A stretch of DNA of 64,000 nt from Planosporangium mesophilum (lineage in GTDB: Bacteria > Actinomycetota > Actinomycetes > Mycobacteriales > Micromonosporaceae): positions 31,760 to 95,759 of the forward strand of contig NZ_BOON01000007.1 of NCBI RefSeq assembly GCF_016863255.1. Reading direction: 5' to 3'. The notes below the pieces were generated by a model. The model was not told the DNA's origin. It worked only from the letters and a program-made list of their open reading frames with translations, and made no database searches. Within the stretch, counting starts at the first letter, position 1. Each line of letters opens with the position of its first letter. The translations under genes and the position numbers were made by a program. Below are positions 40,991-49,952 of the stretch, piece after piece.

Positions 40991-42286
40991 TCACACGCCG
41001 ACCGGGTAGGTCTCCGGCTCCTCGGTCGAGACCCGGTAGACGTGCAGCGGGCGCACGGCGCGGGACTGCTCGAACCAGCAGAACGCGTCGTAGCGGTCAC
41101 CGAGCTTCGTCGGTACGTAGTTGCCCCAGTGCTCCCGGTCGGGGCGGTACACCACACCGATGGCCCGGTGGTCGAGCCAGTCGGTGAGCAGGCCGGGCCG
41201 GTCGCCGCCGGCGGGCGGGAAGACGAACTGCGCCCGCGGCGGTGCGTCGGCGTGCAGGGCGTCCTCCAGGGAGCCCGGCCGGGCGGTCGGTACCCGCATC
41301 ACCTCCATCGGCGCGCCCCACTCGGAGCCGGCCATGACGGTGCCGCGGTGGGTGCCGAACCCGACCAGGACCACGTTGTCGCGCCCGTAGCGCTCCCGGC
41401 CGAGCTGGCCGAGGTTGAACATCCCGGCCCGGGTCATGTCGGTGGCGCGGGCGTCCCCGACATGGGTGTTGTGCGCCCAGACGACGGCCTTGGACGCCGG
41501 CCCGTAGTGCGCCAGCAGCCGGTCCAGGGTGTCCATCATGTGCTGGTCGCGGACGTTCCAGGAGTTCGCGCCGCCGGCCACCATCGCCCGGTAGTACCGC
41601 TCGGCGCCGGCCACGACCTCGGCGTTCTGCCGCACGGTGAACTCCTCGCCGCCGCCGCCGGTGGAGGCGTGCTCCCGCGCCGCGCGCAGCAGCTTGACCA
41701 CGTCGTCCTCGCAGCTCATGGGCACGAACCGGGTCGCCATGGCGTACCGCTGCGGGTCCTCGCCGAACGGCTCGAAGCACCGGTACGCCTCGATCGCCAT
41801 GGCGACCCGTGCCGGGTCGTGCTCGCGCAGGTGGAGGATGAGTTCCCGCATCGACTCCCACAGCGAGTACACGTCGAGGCCGTGGAACCCGGCCCGCTGG
41901 CCGGGCTCCAGGCCGACGTTGCGGTCGCGCAGCCACCGGCAGAACTCGACGACCTCCTCGTTGGCCCACATCCAGGTCGGCCACCGCTCGAACGCCTCGA
42001 GCGCCTCGTACGGGTCGTCGGGCGCGTCGCCGCGGCAGCGCACCGCCCGGTCCACGCGGTCGCAGTCGGGCCAGTCGCCCTCGACGCCGACGAACGAGAA
42101 GCCCCGCTCCTCGATCAGCCGTCGGGTCAGCAGCGCCCGCCACTGGTAGAACTCGTGCGTACCGTGGCTGGCCTCGCCCAGCATCACGATCCGGGCTCCG
42201 TCGATGCGGTCCAGTAACGGGTCGAAGTCGGCGGCATCGTTCAGCGGCGCCGCCAGCTGTCTGATCTCGTCCCCGTAGCGCCCCAT
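40991..42286 (-). CDS. Erythromycin-esterase-family protein
   Basis: 431 residues. Family landmarks: V-M-L-G-E-A-S-H-G-T-H-E-F-Y (about 35-48), V-G-V-E-G-D-W-P-D, F-H-G-L-D-V-Y-S-L-W-E-S and V-V-W-A-H-N-T-H-V-G-D-A-R. The family includes macrolide esterases, but most actinobacterial members have unknown hydrolase roles. The DosR-induced Rv2030c carries this domain fused to a phosphoribosyltransferase domain; here that second domain is absent. ATG 42286 (M-G-R-Y-G-D-E-I-R) has GAGGAGG upstream and was preferred to the start at 42316. Confidence 0.85.
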   Translation of the reverse strand: MGRYGDEIRQLAAPLNDAADFDPLLDRIDGARIVMLGEASHGTHEFYQWRALLTRRLIEERGFSFVGVEGDWPDCDRVDRAVRCRGDAPDDPYEALEAFERWPTWMWANEEVVEFCRWLRDRNVGLEPGQRAGFHGLDVYSLWESMRELILHLREHDPARVAMAIEAYRCFEPFGEDPQRYAMATRFVPMSCEDDVVKLLRAAREHASTGGGGEEFTVRQNAEVVAGAERYYRAMVAGGANSWNVRDQHMMDTLDRLLAHYGPASKAVVWAHNTHVGDARATDMTRAGMFNLGQLGRERYGRDNVVLVGFGTHRGTVMAGSEWGAPMEVMRVPTARPGSLEDALHADAPPRAQFVFPPAGGDRPGLLTDWLDHRAIGVVYRPDREHWGNYVPTKLGDRYDAFCWFEQSRAVRPLHVYRVSTEEPETYPVGV

Positions 42287-42400
42287 CCCGGGCACCTCCT
42301 CACGCCTGGCCGGCACGGTCCGCCGACACTCGGGCGGGGGTGCCTACCCGGTCATGGTCCGGTAAACCTGCGGGGCCGACCGGATCTGTTCAGGATCTGT

Positions 42401-42979
42401 TCAATTCGCGGTCGCGGTGGTCGTCGCGTCGACCTTCTCCACCTGCGACACCAGTTCCCGGCAGAAGGCCGGTAGGTCGTCGGGATTGCGGCTGCTGATC
42501 ATCGGGAAGGACCCGCCGGTGCACACGACCAGCTCCTCGTCGACCCAGTCGGCCCCGGCGTTGCGGTAGTCGACGGCCAGGCTGGGCCACGACGTGATCC
42601 GCCGGCCGCGCACGGCGTCGACGTCGATGAGGACCCAGCCGCCGTGGCAGATCACCGCGACCGGCCGACCGGTGGCCACGAACCGGCGTACGAAGTCACG
42701 GGCCGGTTCCTGCCAGCGCAGCAGGTCGCCGTTGGCGACCCCGCCGGGCAGCACCAGGGCGCTGTACTCCTCGGCGCGGGCCTGCTCGGCGGGCTCGTCG
42801 ACGCGGAACTTGTCCGCCGGGTCCAGGTGGTTGAACGCCTGTACCTCCCCGGACTCCACCGAGATCAGCCGCGGCGTGCCGCCCGCCTCCTGGACCGCCT
42901 TCCACGGCTCGGTCAACTCGACCTGCTCGATTCCTTCCTTGGAAACCAGGAACGCTACGGACTTTCCACTGATGCTCAT
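42401..42979 (-). CDS. DJ-1/PfpI family protein (YhbO-like)
   Basis: 192 residues. Class I amidotransferase-like fold with L-V-L-P-G-G-V-A-N-G-D and the nucleophile elbow V-A-V-I-C-H-G-G-W (Cys near residue 113), the YhbO/PfpI pattern. Members act as stress-related deglycases, chaperones or proteases. ATG 42979 (M-S-I-S-G-K-S-V-A-F-L-V) starts at the first beta strand. An 11-base tandem repeat (GGATCTGTTCA at 42382-42392 and 42393-42403) overlaps the stop codon. It lies 114 bases downstream of the esterase gene on the same strand order. Confidence 0.85.
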   Translation of the reverse strand: MSISGKSVAFLVSKEGIEQVELTEPWKAVQEAGGTPRLISVESGEVQAFNHLDPADKFRVDEPAEQARAEEYSALVLPGGVANGDLLRWQEPARDFVRRFVATGRPVAVICHGGWVLIDVDAVRGRRITSWPSLAVDYRNAGADWVDEELVVCTGGSFPMISSRNPDDLPAFCRELVSQVEKVDATTTATAN

Positions 42980-43261
42980 GGCTACCTTTCGTCCGGTGTC
43001 TATGCCCTTTGCATAACCACCGATCCATCGGCCTAAACGTTGAAGGGTCAAGGGCCGTGCTGCCGGTACCGCCGGCCGATCCCGGGTCGACAGGCCGGCG
43101 CGGGTAACCGGCCGGGGCCGGCCACGGCGGATCGTCGATGCGTCGTTCGCGGCGGATTCTCCGCCGGTTCTCGTCGGCTCTCCGTCGGCTCTCCGTCGGC
43201 GACGCGCGGGAGTGGCGCCCCGACTATGAAAGCTGCCGGGTTCTTGCTAGCGTTACCGAGG
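42980..43261. other. Intergenic region before the second cold-shock leader
   Basis: Part of a 433-base gap between the divergent PfpI and cold-shock genes. It contains short GC repeats (CGTCGGCTCTC repeated near 43175-43200) but no convincing gene. It must hold the promoters of both flanking units; TTCTTG at about 43240 and TTACCGAG just before the leader are possible elements for the cold-shock gene. Confidence 0.4.
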
Positions 43262-43412
43262 TTTTTGGGTAGGGGTTCGCCTTATCGCAGCCGTTTGACG
43301 GATCGCGCTGTTGGGTTGCTGCTGTCAGTGGGTTAGGCGATGTGGGGCCGCTAGACCAAGACGGCTTCAGATCTGCGATCGCAGATCTCCGCGCCTGACA
43401 GGGAGTTTCGTG
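43262..43412 (+). promoter_or_regulatory. Conserved cold-shock 5' leader, copy 2
   Basis: Same ordered blocks as 10461-10615: TTTTTGGGTAGG (43262-43273, 151 bases before the ATG); GGGTTAGGCGATGTGG (43330-43345, 83 before); a perfect palindromic hairpin AGATCTGCGATCGCAGATCT (43369-43388); and GCCTGACAGGGAG at the ribosome site. The hairpin keeps its pairing though its loop and one arm base differ from copy 1. This supports a functional RNA structure. Confidence 0.62.
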
Positions 43413-43616
43413 ATGGCACAGGGTACCGTGAAGTGGTTCAACGCCGACAAGGGCTTCGGTTTCATCAGCCAGGACGGGGGCGGCAACGACGTGTTCGTTC
43501 ACTTCTCCGCCATCGAGTCCGACGGCTACCGCTCGCTTGAGGAGAACCAGCGGGTGGAGTTCGAGATCGTGCAGGGCCAGAAGGGCCCCCAGGCGGAGCG
43601 GGTCCGCCTCGTCTGA
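43413..43616 (+). CDS. Cold-shock domain protein (CspA family), second copy
   Basis: 67 residues: [13 protein letters not shown]1 K-G-F-G-F-I and RNP2 V-F-V-H-F, ending Q-A-E-R-V-R-L-V. It differs from the first copy at about ten positions. A single-domain nucleic-acid chaperone. ATG 43413 follows GGGAG. It has its own UUCC-loop terminator, so it is a single-gene unit, placed before lsr2. Confidence 0.95.
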   Translation: MAQGTVKWFNADKGFGFISQDGGGNDVFVHFSAIESDGYRSLEENQRVEFEIVQGQKGPQAERVRLV

Positions 43617-43696
43617 CGCACGCCGGACGCCGGTTTTCGGCGCTGGTCAACGACCGGTTGCGCCAAGGCGGTCGCCTTGCCGGTAACCGTACGCGC

Positions 43697-43735
43697 TCGG
43701 TCCCCGTATCTTCCGATACGGGGACCGACCCCTTT
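43697..43735 (+). terminator. Rho-independent terminator of the second cold-shock gene
   Basis: Perfect 14-bp stem TCGGTCCCCGTATC (43697-43710) and its complement (43715-43728) with a TTCC loop, followed by CCCCTTTTC. This is the most classical terminator in the window. Confidence 0.88.
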
Positions 43736-43839
43736 TCGGTAACTGCTCGTCACCGCGAGAAAGCGAACAGCGACGGAGAAACGTTACTAATGAATATTCT
43801 CGTCGGCTCGCGCTCAATGGGCCGACGATAAACATGTCT

Positions 43840-43868
43840 TTGCGCTGTTGTGGATTGGCCGCTATCGT
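43840..43868 (+). promoter_or_regulatory. Candidate lsr2 promoter
   Basis: TTGCGC (43840-43845), a 17-base spacer and TATCGT (43863-43868), 41 bases before the lsr2 start. Upstream bases 43770-43840 are unusually AT-rich and include an inverted repeat CGTCGGC/GCCGACG (43801-43807, 43821-43827). AT-richness fits autoregulation, because Lsr2 binds AT-rich DNA. Confidence 0.5.
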
Positions 43869-43909
43869 TACTCGACGGTAGGCGGCATATTTTTGGAAGG
43901 ACCACCCTG

Positions 43910-44260
43910 ATGGCTAAGCGTACGATCCACATGCTGGTCGACGACCTCGACGGCGGCGAGGCCGACGAGACCGTCAAGTTCGCTATTGACGGCGTTCAGT
44001 ACGAGGTCGACCTGTCCAAGGAGAACGCCGCGAAAATGCGTGACGCGCTCGCGCCGTATCTCGCCGCCGGGACGAAGGTCGGCCGCTCCGGCGGGATCGC
44101 GGCCCGTCCGGCCGCGCGTGGTCGCGGCACCGCCAGCGTGGACCGCGACCAGAACCGGGCCATCCGCGAGTGGGCTCAGGCCAAGGGAATCGCCGTGTCC
44201 GACCGTGGCCGGATCAAGCAGGAGATCGTCGACCGGTACCACGCCGAGGCCGGTCACTGA
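43910..44260 (+). CDS. lsr2: Lsr2 nucleoid-associated protein
   Basis: 116 residues. The N-terminal dimerisation domain (M-A-K-R-T-I-H-M-L-V-D-D-L-D-G-G-E-A, V-K-F-A-I-D-G-V-Q-Y-E-V-D-L) and C-terminal DNA-binding domain (I-R-E-W-A-Q-A-K-G-I-A-V-S-D-R-G-R-I-K-Q-E-I) carry the R-G-R minor-groove hook. It is the H-NS-like silencer of AT-rich genes in actinomycetes. ATG 43910 has GGAAGG upstream. It is followed by a perfect 11-bp hairpin terminator, so it is monocistronic. Confidence 0.96.
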   Translation: MAKRTIHMLVDDLDGGEADETVKFAIDGVQYEVDLSKENAAKMRDALAPYLAAGTKVGRSGGIAARPAARGRGTASVDRDQNRAIREWAQAKGIAVSDRGRIKQEIVDRYHAEAGH

Positions 44261-44340
44261 CGCTTCTCCGGCGAAGCCGCGGCCGGCATGGCCGCACCCG
44301 CCCGATTGCCCCTCCGCGAACCTGAAACAGCCGAATACGC

Positions 44341-44375
44341 CGGGCCGGACGCCGCGCTGTCGGTCGTCCGGCCCG
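44341..44375 (+). terminator. lsr2 hairpin terminator
   Basis: Perfect 11-bp arms CGGGCCGGACG (44341-44351) and CGTCCGGCCCG (44365-44375), 13-base loop, 81 bases after the lsr2 stop. Confidence 0.7.
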
Positions 44376-44430
44376 TATGCGTAGATATTGATGCTCGCAA
44401 TGGCGGGGGACCTTCCTCGACAATGGGGCC

Positions 44431-45060
44431 ATGGATCGGTCGAAGGTCGAGATGCGCGCGTCGGACCGGGAGCGTCAGGAGACCGTACGGGCGCTGCGGG
44501 GACAGTTACGCCAGGGGCGGCTGTCGGAGGTCACCTTCGTCCGCAGGCTCGTCCTCGCGCTCGACGCCCGGCGCCGGACCGACCTCGACGCCCTGGTGGC
44601 AGACCTGCCGCCGGGACCGACCCTGCCGGTACGGGTCACGGGGCTGTACCGCCGGTGCGCGGCGCGGCTGGTCCGGTGGCTGCCCTGGCGGCCCGGCTCG
44701 GCGCGTGGGATCCGCGAGCTGGCTCTTCCGCCGGTTCCCGGCGAGTATGTGATCGGCCGGGGTGACGACGTCGACCTGCACCTCGACGAGATCTCCGTGT
44801 CGCGCCGGCACGCCCTGATGATGTACGTCGGCGGTAGCTGGGTCGTCACCGATCTCGGCTCGCGCAACGGCACCTGGGTCAACGGCTGGAGACTGCCCGG
44901 CCCGGCCCCGATCACGCCGGGAGACGTGCTGGACTTCGGGTCCTGCCGGTTCGTGGTCGTCGACCGGCACGGTACGCCGGCCGGGCCCGTCACCGGGCCG
45001 GCGGTGACGCCCGTGGAGGTGACCACGCCTGCGGAGGCGACCACGCCCGCGGAGGCCTGA
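44431..45060 (+). CDS. DUF1707-FHA domain protein
   Basis: 209 residues. A DUF1707-like N-terminal module (about 8-62: M-R-A-S-D-R-E-R-Q-E-T, L-D-A-R-R-R-T-D-L-D-A-L-V-A-D-L-P) is followed by an FHA domain (about 105-180): V-I-G-R-G-D-D-V-D-L-H, S-V-S-R-R-H-A and D-L-G-S-R-N-G-T-W-V-N-G. FHA domains read phosphothreonine, so it is probably a target or adaptor of a Ser/Thr kinase. The tail has a V-T-T-P-A-E-A / T-T-P-A-E-A repeat that may itself be phosphorylated. A GGGGACCTTC half-site resembling half of the DevR-box-like core lies about 20 bases upstream. Confidence 0.85.
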   Translation: MDRSKVEMRASDRERQETVRALRGQLRQGRLSEVTFVRRLVLALDARRRTDLDALVADLPPGPTLPVRVTGLYRRCAARLVRWLPWRPGSARGIRELALPPVPGEYVIGRGDDVDLHLDEISVSRRHALMMYVGGSWVVTDLGSRNGTWVNGWRLPGPAPITPGDVLDFGSCRFVVVDRHGTPAGPVTGPAVTPVEVTTPAEATTPAEA

Positions 45061-45122
45061 GGTTTTGCCCGGTGCCGGCGGGGTAGCGCGTCAGGGAACT
45101 CCGGTCGACGAGGGGGCCCCTG

Positions 45123-45539
45123 ATGACGACCGTACGCGAGGTCATGACCCGCGATCCGATCACGATGGACGTGAACACCGTTGTCTCCGCGGTGGCCCGG
45201 CAGATGCGCGACGCGTCAATCAGCGATGTGCTCGTCACCGACCGCGGCCGGGTATGTGGCATCGTCACCGAGCGCGACGTCGTGGTCCGTGCCGTGGCGG
45301 AGGACGCCGACACGCGCGCCGTGACCGCGGGCGACGTGCTGACCCGGGACCTGGTGACTGTCGCCCCCGACGACGATCTCAAGGCGGCCGAGGGGCTGAT
45401 GCGGGTACACGCGATCAAGCACCTGCCCGTGTTCGACGGTGACCGCCTGGTGGGCATCATCGCCCTCGGTGACGTCGCTGTGGAGGAGCTCCCCGACTCC
45501 CTCTTCGCCGAGATGGCGGTCGAGGACCCCAACGGCTGA
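45123..45539 (+). CDS. CBS-domain protein, HRP1 (Rv2626c)-like
   Basis: 138 residues made of two CBS motifs: V-R-E-V-M-T-R-D-P-I with I-S-D-V-L-V-T-D-R-G-R-V-C-G-I-V-T-E-R-D, and A-G-D-V-L-T-R-D-L-V-T-V with I-K-H-L-P-V-F-D-G-D-R-L-V-G-I-I. Length and layout match hypoxic response protein 1 of M. tuberculosis, but the C-terminal end differs. It is an adenine-nucleotide sensor candidate. ATG 45123 begins M-T-T-V-R-E-V-M. It is in the same direction as the downstream oxidoreductase (22-base gap), so the two may be cotranscribed. Confidence 0.88.
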   Translation: MTTVREVMTRDPITMDVNTVVSAVARQMRDASISDVLVTDRGRVCGIVTERDVVVRAVAEDADTRAVTAGDVLTRDLVTVAPDDDLKAAEGLMRVHAIKHLPVFDGDRLVGIIALGDVAVEELPDSLFAEMAVEDPNG

Positions 45540-45561
45540 CCGAGGCGGAGGTGCGGGTCGG

Positions 45562-46443
45562 ATGCGTGTCGGAGTCGTCTTCCCGCAGACCGAGATCGGG
45601 CCGGAACCGGCCGCGATCAGAACGTACGCGACGGGGGTCCAGGACCTCGGGTACGACCACATCCTGGCCTACGAGCACGTCGTCGGCGCCGATCCGGAGC
45701 ACTACCACGGCTGGACCGGCCCGTACGACATCCACACCCAGTTCCACGAGGCGATGGTGCTCTTCGGCTACCTGGCCGCGATCACCTCGGTGGAACTGGT
45801 CAACGGGATCCTGATTCTGCCCCAGCGGCAGACCGTACTGGTGGCCAAGCAGGCGGCCGAGGTCGACATCCTGACCGGTGGCAAGTACCGGATGGGCGTG
45901 GGCGTCGGCTGGAACCCGGTCGAGTACGAGGCGCTCGGCCAGAAGTTCTCGCTGCGCGGCAAGCGGATCGAGGAGCAGATCGAACTGCTGCGCCGGCTGT
46001 GGACCGAGCCCAACGTCACCCACGTCGGCACGTTCGACCGGATCACCGCCGCCGGGATCAACCCGCCGCCGGTACAACGGCCGATCCCGATCTGGATGGG
46101 CGCGGACTCGCCGCCCGCGTTTCGCCGGGCCGGGCGGATGGCCGACGGCTGGTTCCCCCAGATGCGCCCCGGTCCGGACCTGGCGGCGGCCAAGCGCATC
46201 GTGGACGACGCGGCCCGCGAGGCCGGCCGCGACCCGGACCGGATCGGCATGGAGGGCCGGATCCAGTACGGTCCGCACGGCTCCGACGCCGTCGCCGACG
46301 AGGCGTTCGAGTGGGAGAGGCTCGGCGCCACCCACATCTGCATCAACACCATGGGCGCGAAGCTGCCGAACCTCGACGAGCACCTCGCCGCGCTGCGGGC
46401 AGTGTGGGAGAAGATCGGCAGGCTGACCAGGACGCCCGCCTAG
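45562..46443 (+). CDS. LLM-class F420-dependent oxidoreductase
   Basis: 293 residues of the luciferase-like family: M-R-V-G-V-V-F-P-Q-T-E-I-G-P-E-P, H-I-L-A-Y-E-H-V-V-G-A-D, L-P-Q-R-Q-T-V-L-V-A-K-Q-A-A-E-V-D, G-V-G-V-G-W-N-P-V-E-Y-E-A-L and I-P-I-W-M-G. This pattern is typical of F420-binding LLM proteins (TIGR03619-like). Substrate unknown. ATG 45562 is at the first beta strand. The stop overlaps the convergent histidine kinase stop by 4 bases. Confidence 0.88.
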   Translation: MRVGVVFPQTEIGPEPAAIRTYATGVQDLGYDHILAYEHVVGADPEHYHGWTGPYDIHTQFHEAMVLFGYLAAITSVELVNGILILPQRQTVLVAKQAAEVDILTGGKYRMGVGVGWNPVEYEALGQKFSLRGKRIEEQIELLRRLWTEPNVTHVGTFDRITAAGINPPPVQRPIPIWMGADSPPAFRRAGRMADGWFPQMRPGPDLAAAKRIVDDAAREAGRDPDRIGMEGRIQYGPHGSDAVADEAFEWERLGATHICINTMGAKLPNLDEHLAALRAVWEKIGRLTRTPA

Positions 46444-47627
46444 GCAGGGTGCCCCGGCAGCCGGACGGTGACCACGAGGCCGCCGCCGTCCCGCGGTACC
46501 GCGGTCACCTCTCCGCCGTGGGCGCGCGCCACCGCGCGCACGATCGACAGCCCGAGACCGGAGCCCCGCTCGGACCCCACCCGGTCCCCGCCGAGCCGCC
46601 GGAACGGCTCGAAGATCGCCTCGACGTCGTACGGGGCCACGACCGGCCCGGTGTTGGTGACCGTCACCTCCGCGCGACCGGCGTCGGTCCGCGACGACAC
46701 CGTCAGCCAACCGGACGGCACGTTGTGCCGCACCGCGTTCTCGACCAGGTTCTGCACCAGCCGCTCCAGCAGTACCGGGTCGCCGTGGGTGGGTGCCGGG
46801 CTCAATGCGGGCCGTACCGTCAACTCCCCGATCGGGCACTGGTCGAGTACGTGTGCGGCGACGTCGCGAAGGTCCACCGGTGCCGGGTCGGCCACCACGG
46901 TCTCGCTGTCGGCCAGCATGAGCAGGCCGTCGATGAGCCGTTCGTGCCGGGCGTTCACCGCGAGCAGCGTGTCGCCCAACTGCCGGATGTCCGGGCTCGC
47001 GTCCGGCCGGGTGACCGCGACCTCCACCAGCGCCCGGTTGATCGCCAGCGGGGTACGCAGCTCGTGCGACGCGTTCGCGACGAACCGCCGCTGCCCGTCG
47101 AAGGAGCGGTCCAGCCGCTCGAGCATGTCGTCGAAGGTGTCGGCCAGCTCCTTGATCTCGTCCCGGGGACCGGACAGCCCGATCCGTTCGTGCAGGCCCC
47201 GGTGTGCGCTCGCGCCGGCGGCCACCCGCCGCGCCGTGGCGGTTATCTCGTGTACCGGCCGCAGCGCCCGCTCAGCGATCAGCCAGCCGAAGCCGGACGC
47301 GGCCACCCCGACCACGACGAGCGCGACCCCACCCTGGGTCAGCAGCGAGTTGAGGGTGTCCTGCCGGTACCGGGCCTGCCGCTCGTTGAACAGGCGGGCC
47401 GCTTCCTCGATCGTCATCGGCTCGCCGCCGTTGACCTTCACCACGGCGTCGGTACCGGCCAGCAGCTTCGCCTTGGACACGTCGACGGCGACGCCCGACT
47501 TGAGGTCGCGGGCAGCCAGCCGCTGCCCGACCAGCAGGTACGTCACCCCGAGCAGGGTCACCCCGGCGAGCAGGAACAGGCCGCCGTACAGCACGGTCAG
47601 CCGCATCCGGATGGTCAGACGTTTCAC
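46440..47627 (-). CDS. Sensor histidine kinase (HAMP-HisKA type)
   Basis: 395 residues. TM1 (about 12-33), an extracytoplasmic loop of about 65 residues, TM2 (about 98-118), HAMP, then HisKA with A-S-H188-E-L-R-T-P-L-A and HATPase_c with N-L-V-E-N-A-V-R-H-N and G-S-G-L-G-L-S-I-V. GTG 47627 overlaps the regulator stop (GTGA). With the upstream OmpR-type regulator it forms a classic pair, divergent from a lipoprotein-adaptor-ABC operon that it most likely controls. Confidence 0.92.
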   Translation of the reverse strand: MKRLTIRMRLTVLYGGLFLLAGVTLLGVTYLLVGQRLAARDLKSGVAVDVSKAKLLAGTDAVVKVNGGEPMTIEEAARLFNERQARYRQDTLNSLLTQGGVALVVVGVAASGFGWLIAERALRPVHEITATARRVAAGASAHRGLHERIGLSGPRDEIKELADTFDDMLERLDRSFDGQRRFVANASHELRTPLAINRALVEVAVTRPDASPDIRQLGDTLLAVNARHERLIDGLLMLADSETVVADPAPVDLRDVAAHVLDQCPIGELTVRPALSPAPTHGDPVLLERLVQNLVENAVRHNVPSGWLTVSSRTDAGRAEVTVTNTGPVVAPYDVEAIFEPFRRLGGDRVGSERGSGLGLSIVRAVARAHGGEVTAVPRDGGGLVVTVRLPGHPA

Positions 47628-48289
47628 GCGATCCGATACCCCGCTCCCGGTACGGTCTCGATCACCTGCGGGTCGCCCAGCTTGCGCCGCAGCTTCATCA
47701 TCGTCACCCGCACCACGTTGGTGAACGGGTCGATGTTGCAGTCCCAGGCCCGTTCCAGCAGGTCCTCGGCGGACACCACGGCGCCGTCGGCGCGCAGCAG
47801 CTCCGTGAGCACCGCGAACTCCTTGCGGGACAGCGCGACGTGGTGGCCGTCCCGGCGCACCTCCCGCCGCGCCGGGTCCAGCCGGATCCCGCCGCGCTCC
47901 AGGACCGGCGGGTCGGCCGGTCGGGTCCGCCTCAGCAGCGCCTGCACCCGCGCGGACAGTTCCACGAACGCGAACGGCTTGATCAGGTAGTCGTCGGCGC
48001 CGAGGCCCAGCCCGGTCACCCGGTCGCGGACGGCCGTGGCCGCGGTCAGCATCAGGATCCGGGTACGGGCGCCCGACTCGACCACGGCCCGGCACACGTC
48101 GTCACCGCACACGCCGGGCAGGTCCCGGTCGAGGACCAGCACGTCGTACTCGTCGACCCCGAGACGCTCCAGGGCGGTGTCGCCGTCGTAGGCCACGTCG
48201 ACCGCGAGGGCGTCGCGTCGCAGCCACTCGGCCACCGCGTCGGCGATGAGGGGTTCGTCCTCGGCCACCAGGATCCGCACGTCAACCAT
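47624..48289 (-). CDS. OmpR-family response regulator
   Basis: 221 residues. Receiver domain with E10-D11-E12, phospho-acceptor Asp54 in V-L-D-R-D-L-P-G, and K-P-F. C-terminal winged helix (about 128-220): L-S-R-K-E-F-A-V-L-T-E-L-L, V-V-R-V-T-M-M-K-L-R-R-K-L-G and V-P-G-A-G-Y-R. ATG 48289. The 80-base divergent intergenic region to the lipoprotein holds a 10-bp palindrome (ACGCCGGCGT near 48310) that could be an operator. Confidence 0.93.
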   Translation of the reverse strand: MVDVRILVAEDEPLIADAVAEWLRRDALAVDVAYDGDTALERLGVDEYDVLVLDRDLPGVCGDDVCRAVVESGARTRILMLTAATAVRDRVTGLGLGADDYLIKPFAFVELSARVQALLRRTRPADPPVLERGGIRLDPARREVRRDGHHVALSRKEFAVLTELLRADGAVVSAEDLLERAWDCNIDPFTNVVRVTMMKLRRKLGDPQVIETVPGAGYRIA

Positions 48290-48369
48290 GGTGACGGGTA
48301 CCGCCGTAACGCCGGCGTAAAGGTTGGCGGTTACGCCCGGTTGACGCCCGGGCCCTTGTACTGGCCGTC

Positions 48370-48909
48370 ATGAGACGAGTATCGAACGTGCTGACTTGCC
48401 TGCTCCTGCTCGGCCTGGCGGCCGGCTGTGGCGGCACCACCAAGGGGCCGGGCGTCGCCAGCGCCGGCGGCGCGCGCGCAGGCGCGTCCGCGAGCGCCGC
48501 GGTCGACGACGAGGAGCGGCGGCGCCAGTTCACCCAGTGCCTGCGCGACCACGGCCTCCAGGTCGACGACGCGGACCCGAACGGCGACGGGAACGTACGG
48601 GTGCAGGCGTCGGCCGGCGCGGGGGACAAGACCAGGAGTCTGGACGCGATGAAGGCGTGCGAGCGGTACCTGCCGGCGGGCAAGCTGAGGACGCCGGACC
48701 CGCAGCAGATGGAGCAGCTACGGCAGTTCACCGCCTGCATGCGCGAGCACGGGGTCGACATGCCCGACCCGGATCCGAACAACGGCGGCGGGTTGATCAT
48801 CCAGAGGGGCACCGGCCCGAACAAGATCAGTCCGGACGACCCCACCTTCAAGGCAGCCCAGGAGGCGTGTCAGGACAAGCTCCCCGGCAAGCGGGGGAGC
48901 GGGCGGTGA
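48370..48909 (+). CDS. Lipoprotein with two internal repeats
   Basis: 179 residues. A signal peptide ends in lipobox L-A-A-G-Cys20. The mature part has two related units: 54-105 ([27 protein letters not shown]) and 120-174 ([26 protein letters not shown]). Each carries two Cys, likely disulphide-bonded, and an Asp-rich loop resembling a calcium-binding loop. It would be tethered to the outer face of the membrane. Its stop overlaps the adaptor start (GTGA). It probably works with the ABC system as a sensor or capture protein. Function unknown. Confidence 0.75.
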   Translation: MRRVSNVLTCLLLLGLAAGCGGTTKGPGVASAGGARAGASASAAVDDEERRRQFTQCLRDHGLQVDDADPNGDGNVRVQASAGAGDKTRSLDAMKACERYLPAGKLRTPDPQQMEQLRQFTACMREHGVDMPDPDPNNGGGLIIQRGTGPNKISPDDPTFKAAQEACQDKLPGKRGSGR

Positions 48910-49952
48910 GGCGAGCGCTGCGGATCACCGCCGGCGTGGGCGGGACGGCCCTGATCGCCGGTACCGTCGCGGTGGCGGCCGTCGGGCTCGGGGGCGGCGA
49001 CAACCGGCCCGCCGCCGTCCCCGAGCTCCCGCCGGCCACTGCGCCGGTCACGAAGACCACGCTGGCTCAGACCCAGCGGATGACCGGGACGCTGGGGTAC
49101 GGCAATCCGGTACCCCTCTCGGCCCGCGGCCGCGGCACGCTGACCTGGCTGCCGGCCGCCGGTGCCACGGTCCAACGTGGACAGGCGGTGTACCGCGCCG
49201 ACAACGTGCCGGTACCGCTGTGGTACGGAACCCTGCCGCTGTACCGGGCGCTGCAGCCGGGTGCGACCGGCGCCGACGTACGCGAGGTCGAGGAGAACCT
49301 CGCCGCGCTCGGCTACACCGGGTTCACCGTGGACGACCGGTACACCGCCAACACGGCGAGCGCGGTCCGGCGCTGGCAGCACGACCAGGGCGCGGCCGAG
49401 AACGGTACGGTCGACCCGGCGGCGCTGGTGGTCGCGGCCGGTGTGATCCGGGTCGGCACCGTGCGGGCCGGGCTCGGCGACCCGGCGAGCGGTCAGGTCC
49501 TCACGTACACGGCCACGACCCGGGTGGTGACGGTACCGGTGGACGTGGCCAAGCAGGACCTCGCCAAGCAGGGCGCGTCGGCGACCGTCACGCTGCCCGA
49601 CAGCCGGAGCGTGGCCGGCACCGTCGCGAGCGTCGGCACCGTCGCCGCCGCGGGCCAGCAGGGCGCCCCCGCGACCATCGAGGTCACCGTCACGGTCGCC
49701 GACCAGGCGGCGCTCGGGACCCTCGACCAGGCCCCGGTCGACGTGACCCTGGTGGCGGCCAAGGCCGAGAACGTGCTGACCGTACCGGTGTCGGCGCTGG
49801 TCGCGCTGGCCGAGGGCGGGTACGGCGTCCAGGTGGTGATCGACTCGTCGAGCCGGTACGTGCCGGTGAAGACCGGAATGTTCGCCGGCGGCCGGGTCGA
49901 GATCAGCGGTACCGGCATCGCCGAGGGCACCGCCGTGGGGGTACCGAAGTGA
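48906..49952 (+). CDS. Efflux adaptor with peptidoglycan-binding domain
   Basis: 348 residues. An N-terminal membrane anchor (about 8-30) is followed by a MacA/HlyD-like beta-barrel with an inserted PG_binding_1 domain (about 118-160: [22 protein letters not shown]). The C-terminal barrel has [12 protein letters not shown]. In Gram-positives this links a MacB-like ABC permease to the cell wall. It is coupled by GTGA overlaps to the lipoprotein before and the ATPase after. Confidence 0.85.
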   Translation: MRRALRITAGVGGTALIAGTVAVAAVGLGGGDNRPAAVPELPPATAPVTKTTLAQTQRMTGTLGYGNPVPLSARGRGTLTWLPAAGATVQRGQAVYRADNVPVPLWYGTLPLYRALQPGATGADVREVEENLAALGYTGFTVDDRYTANTASAVRRWQHDQGAAENGTVDPAALVVAAGVIRVGTVRAGLGDPASGQVLTYTATTRVVTVPVDVAKQDLAKQGASATVTLPDSRSVAGTVASVGTVAAAGQQGAPATIEVTVTVADQAALGTLDQAPVDVTLVAAKAENVLTVPVSALVALAEGGYGVQVVIDSSSRYVPVKTGMFAGGRVEISGTGIAEGTAVGVPK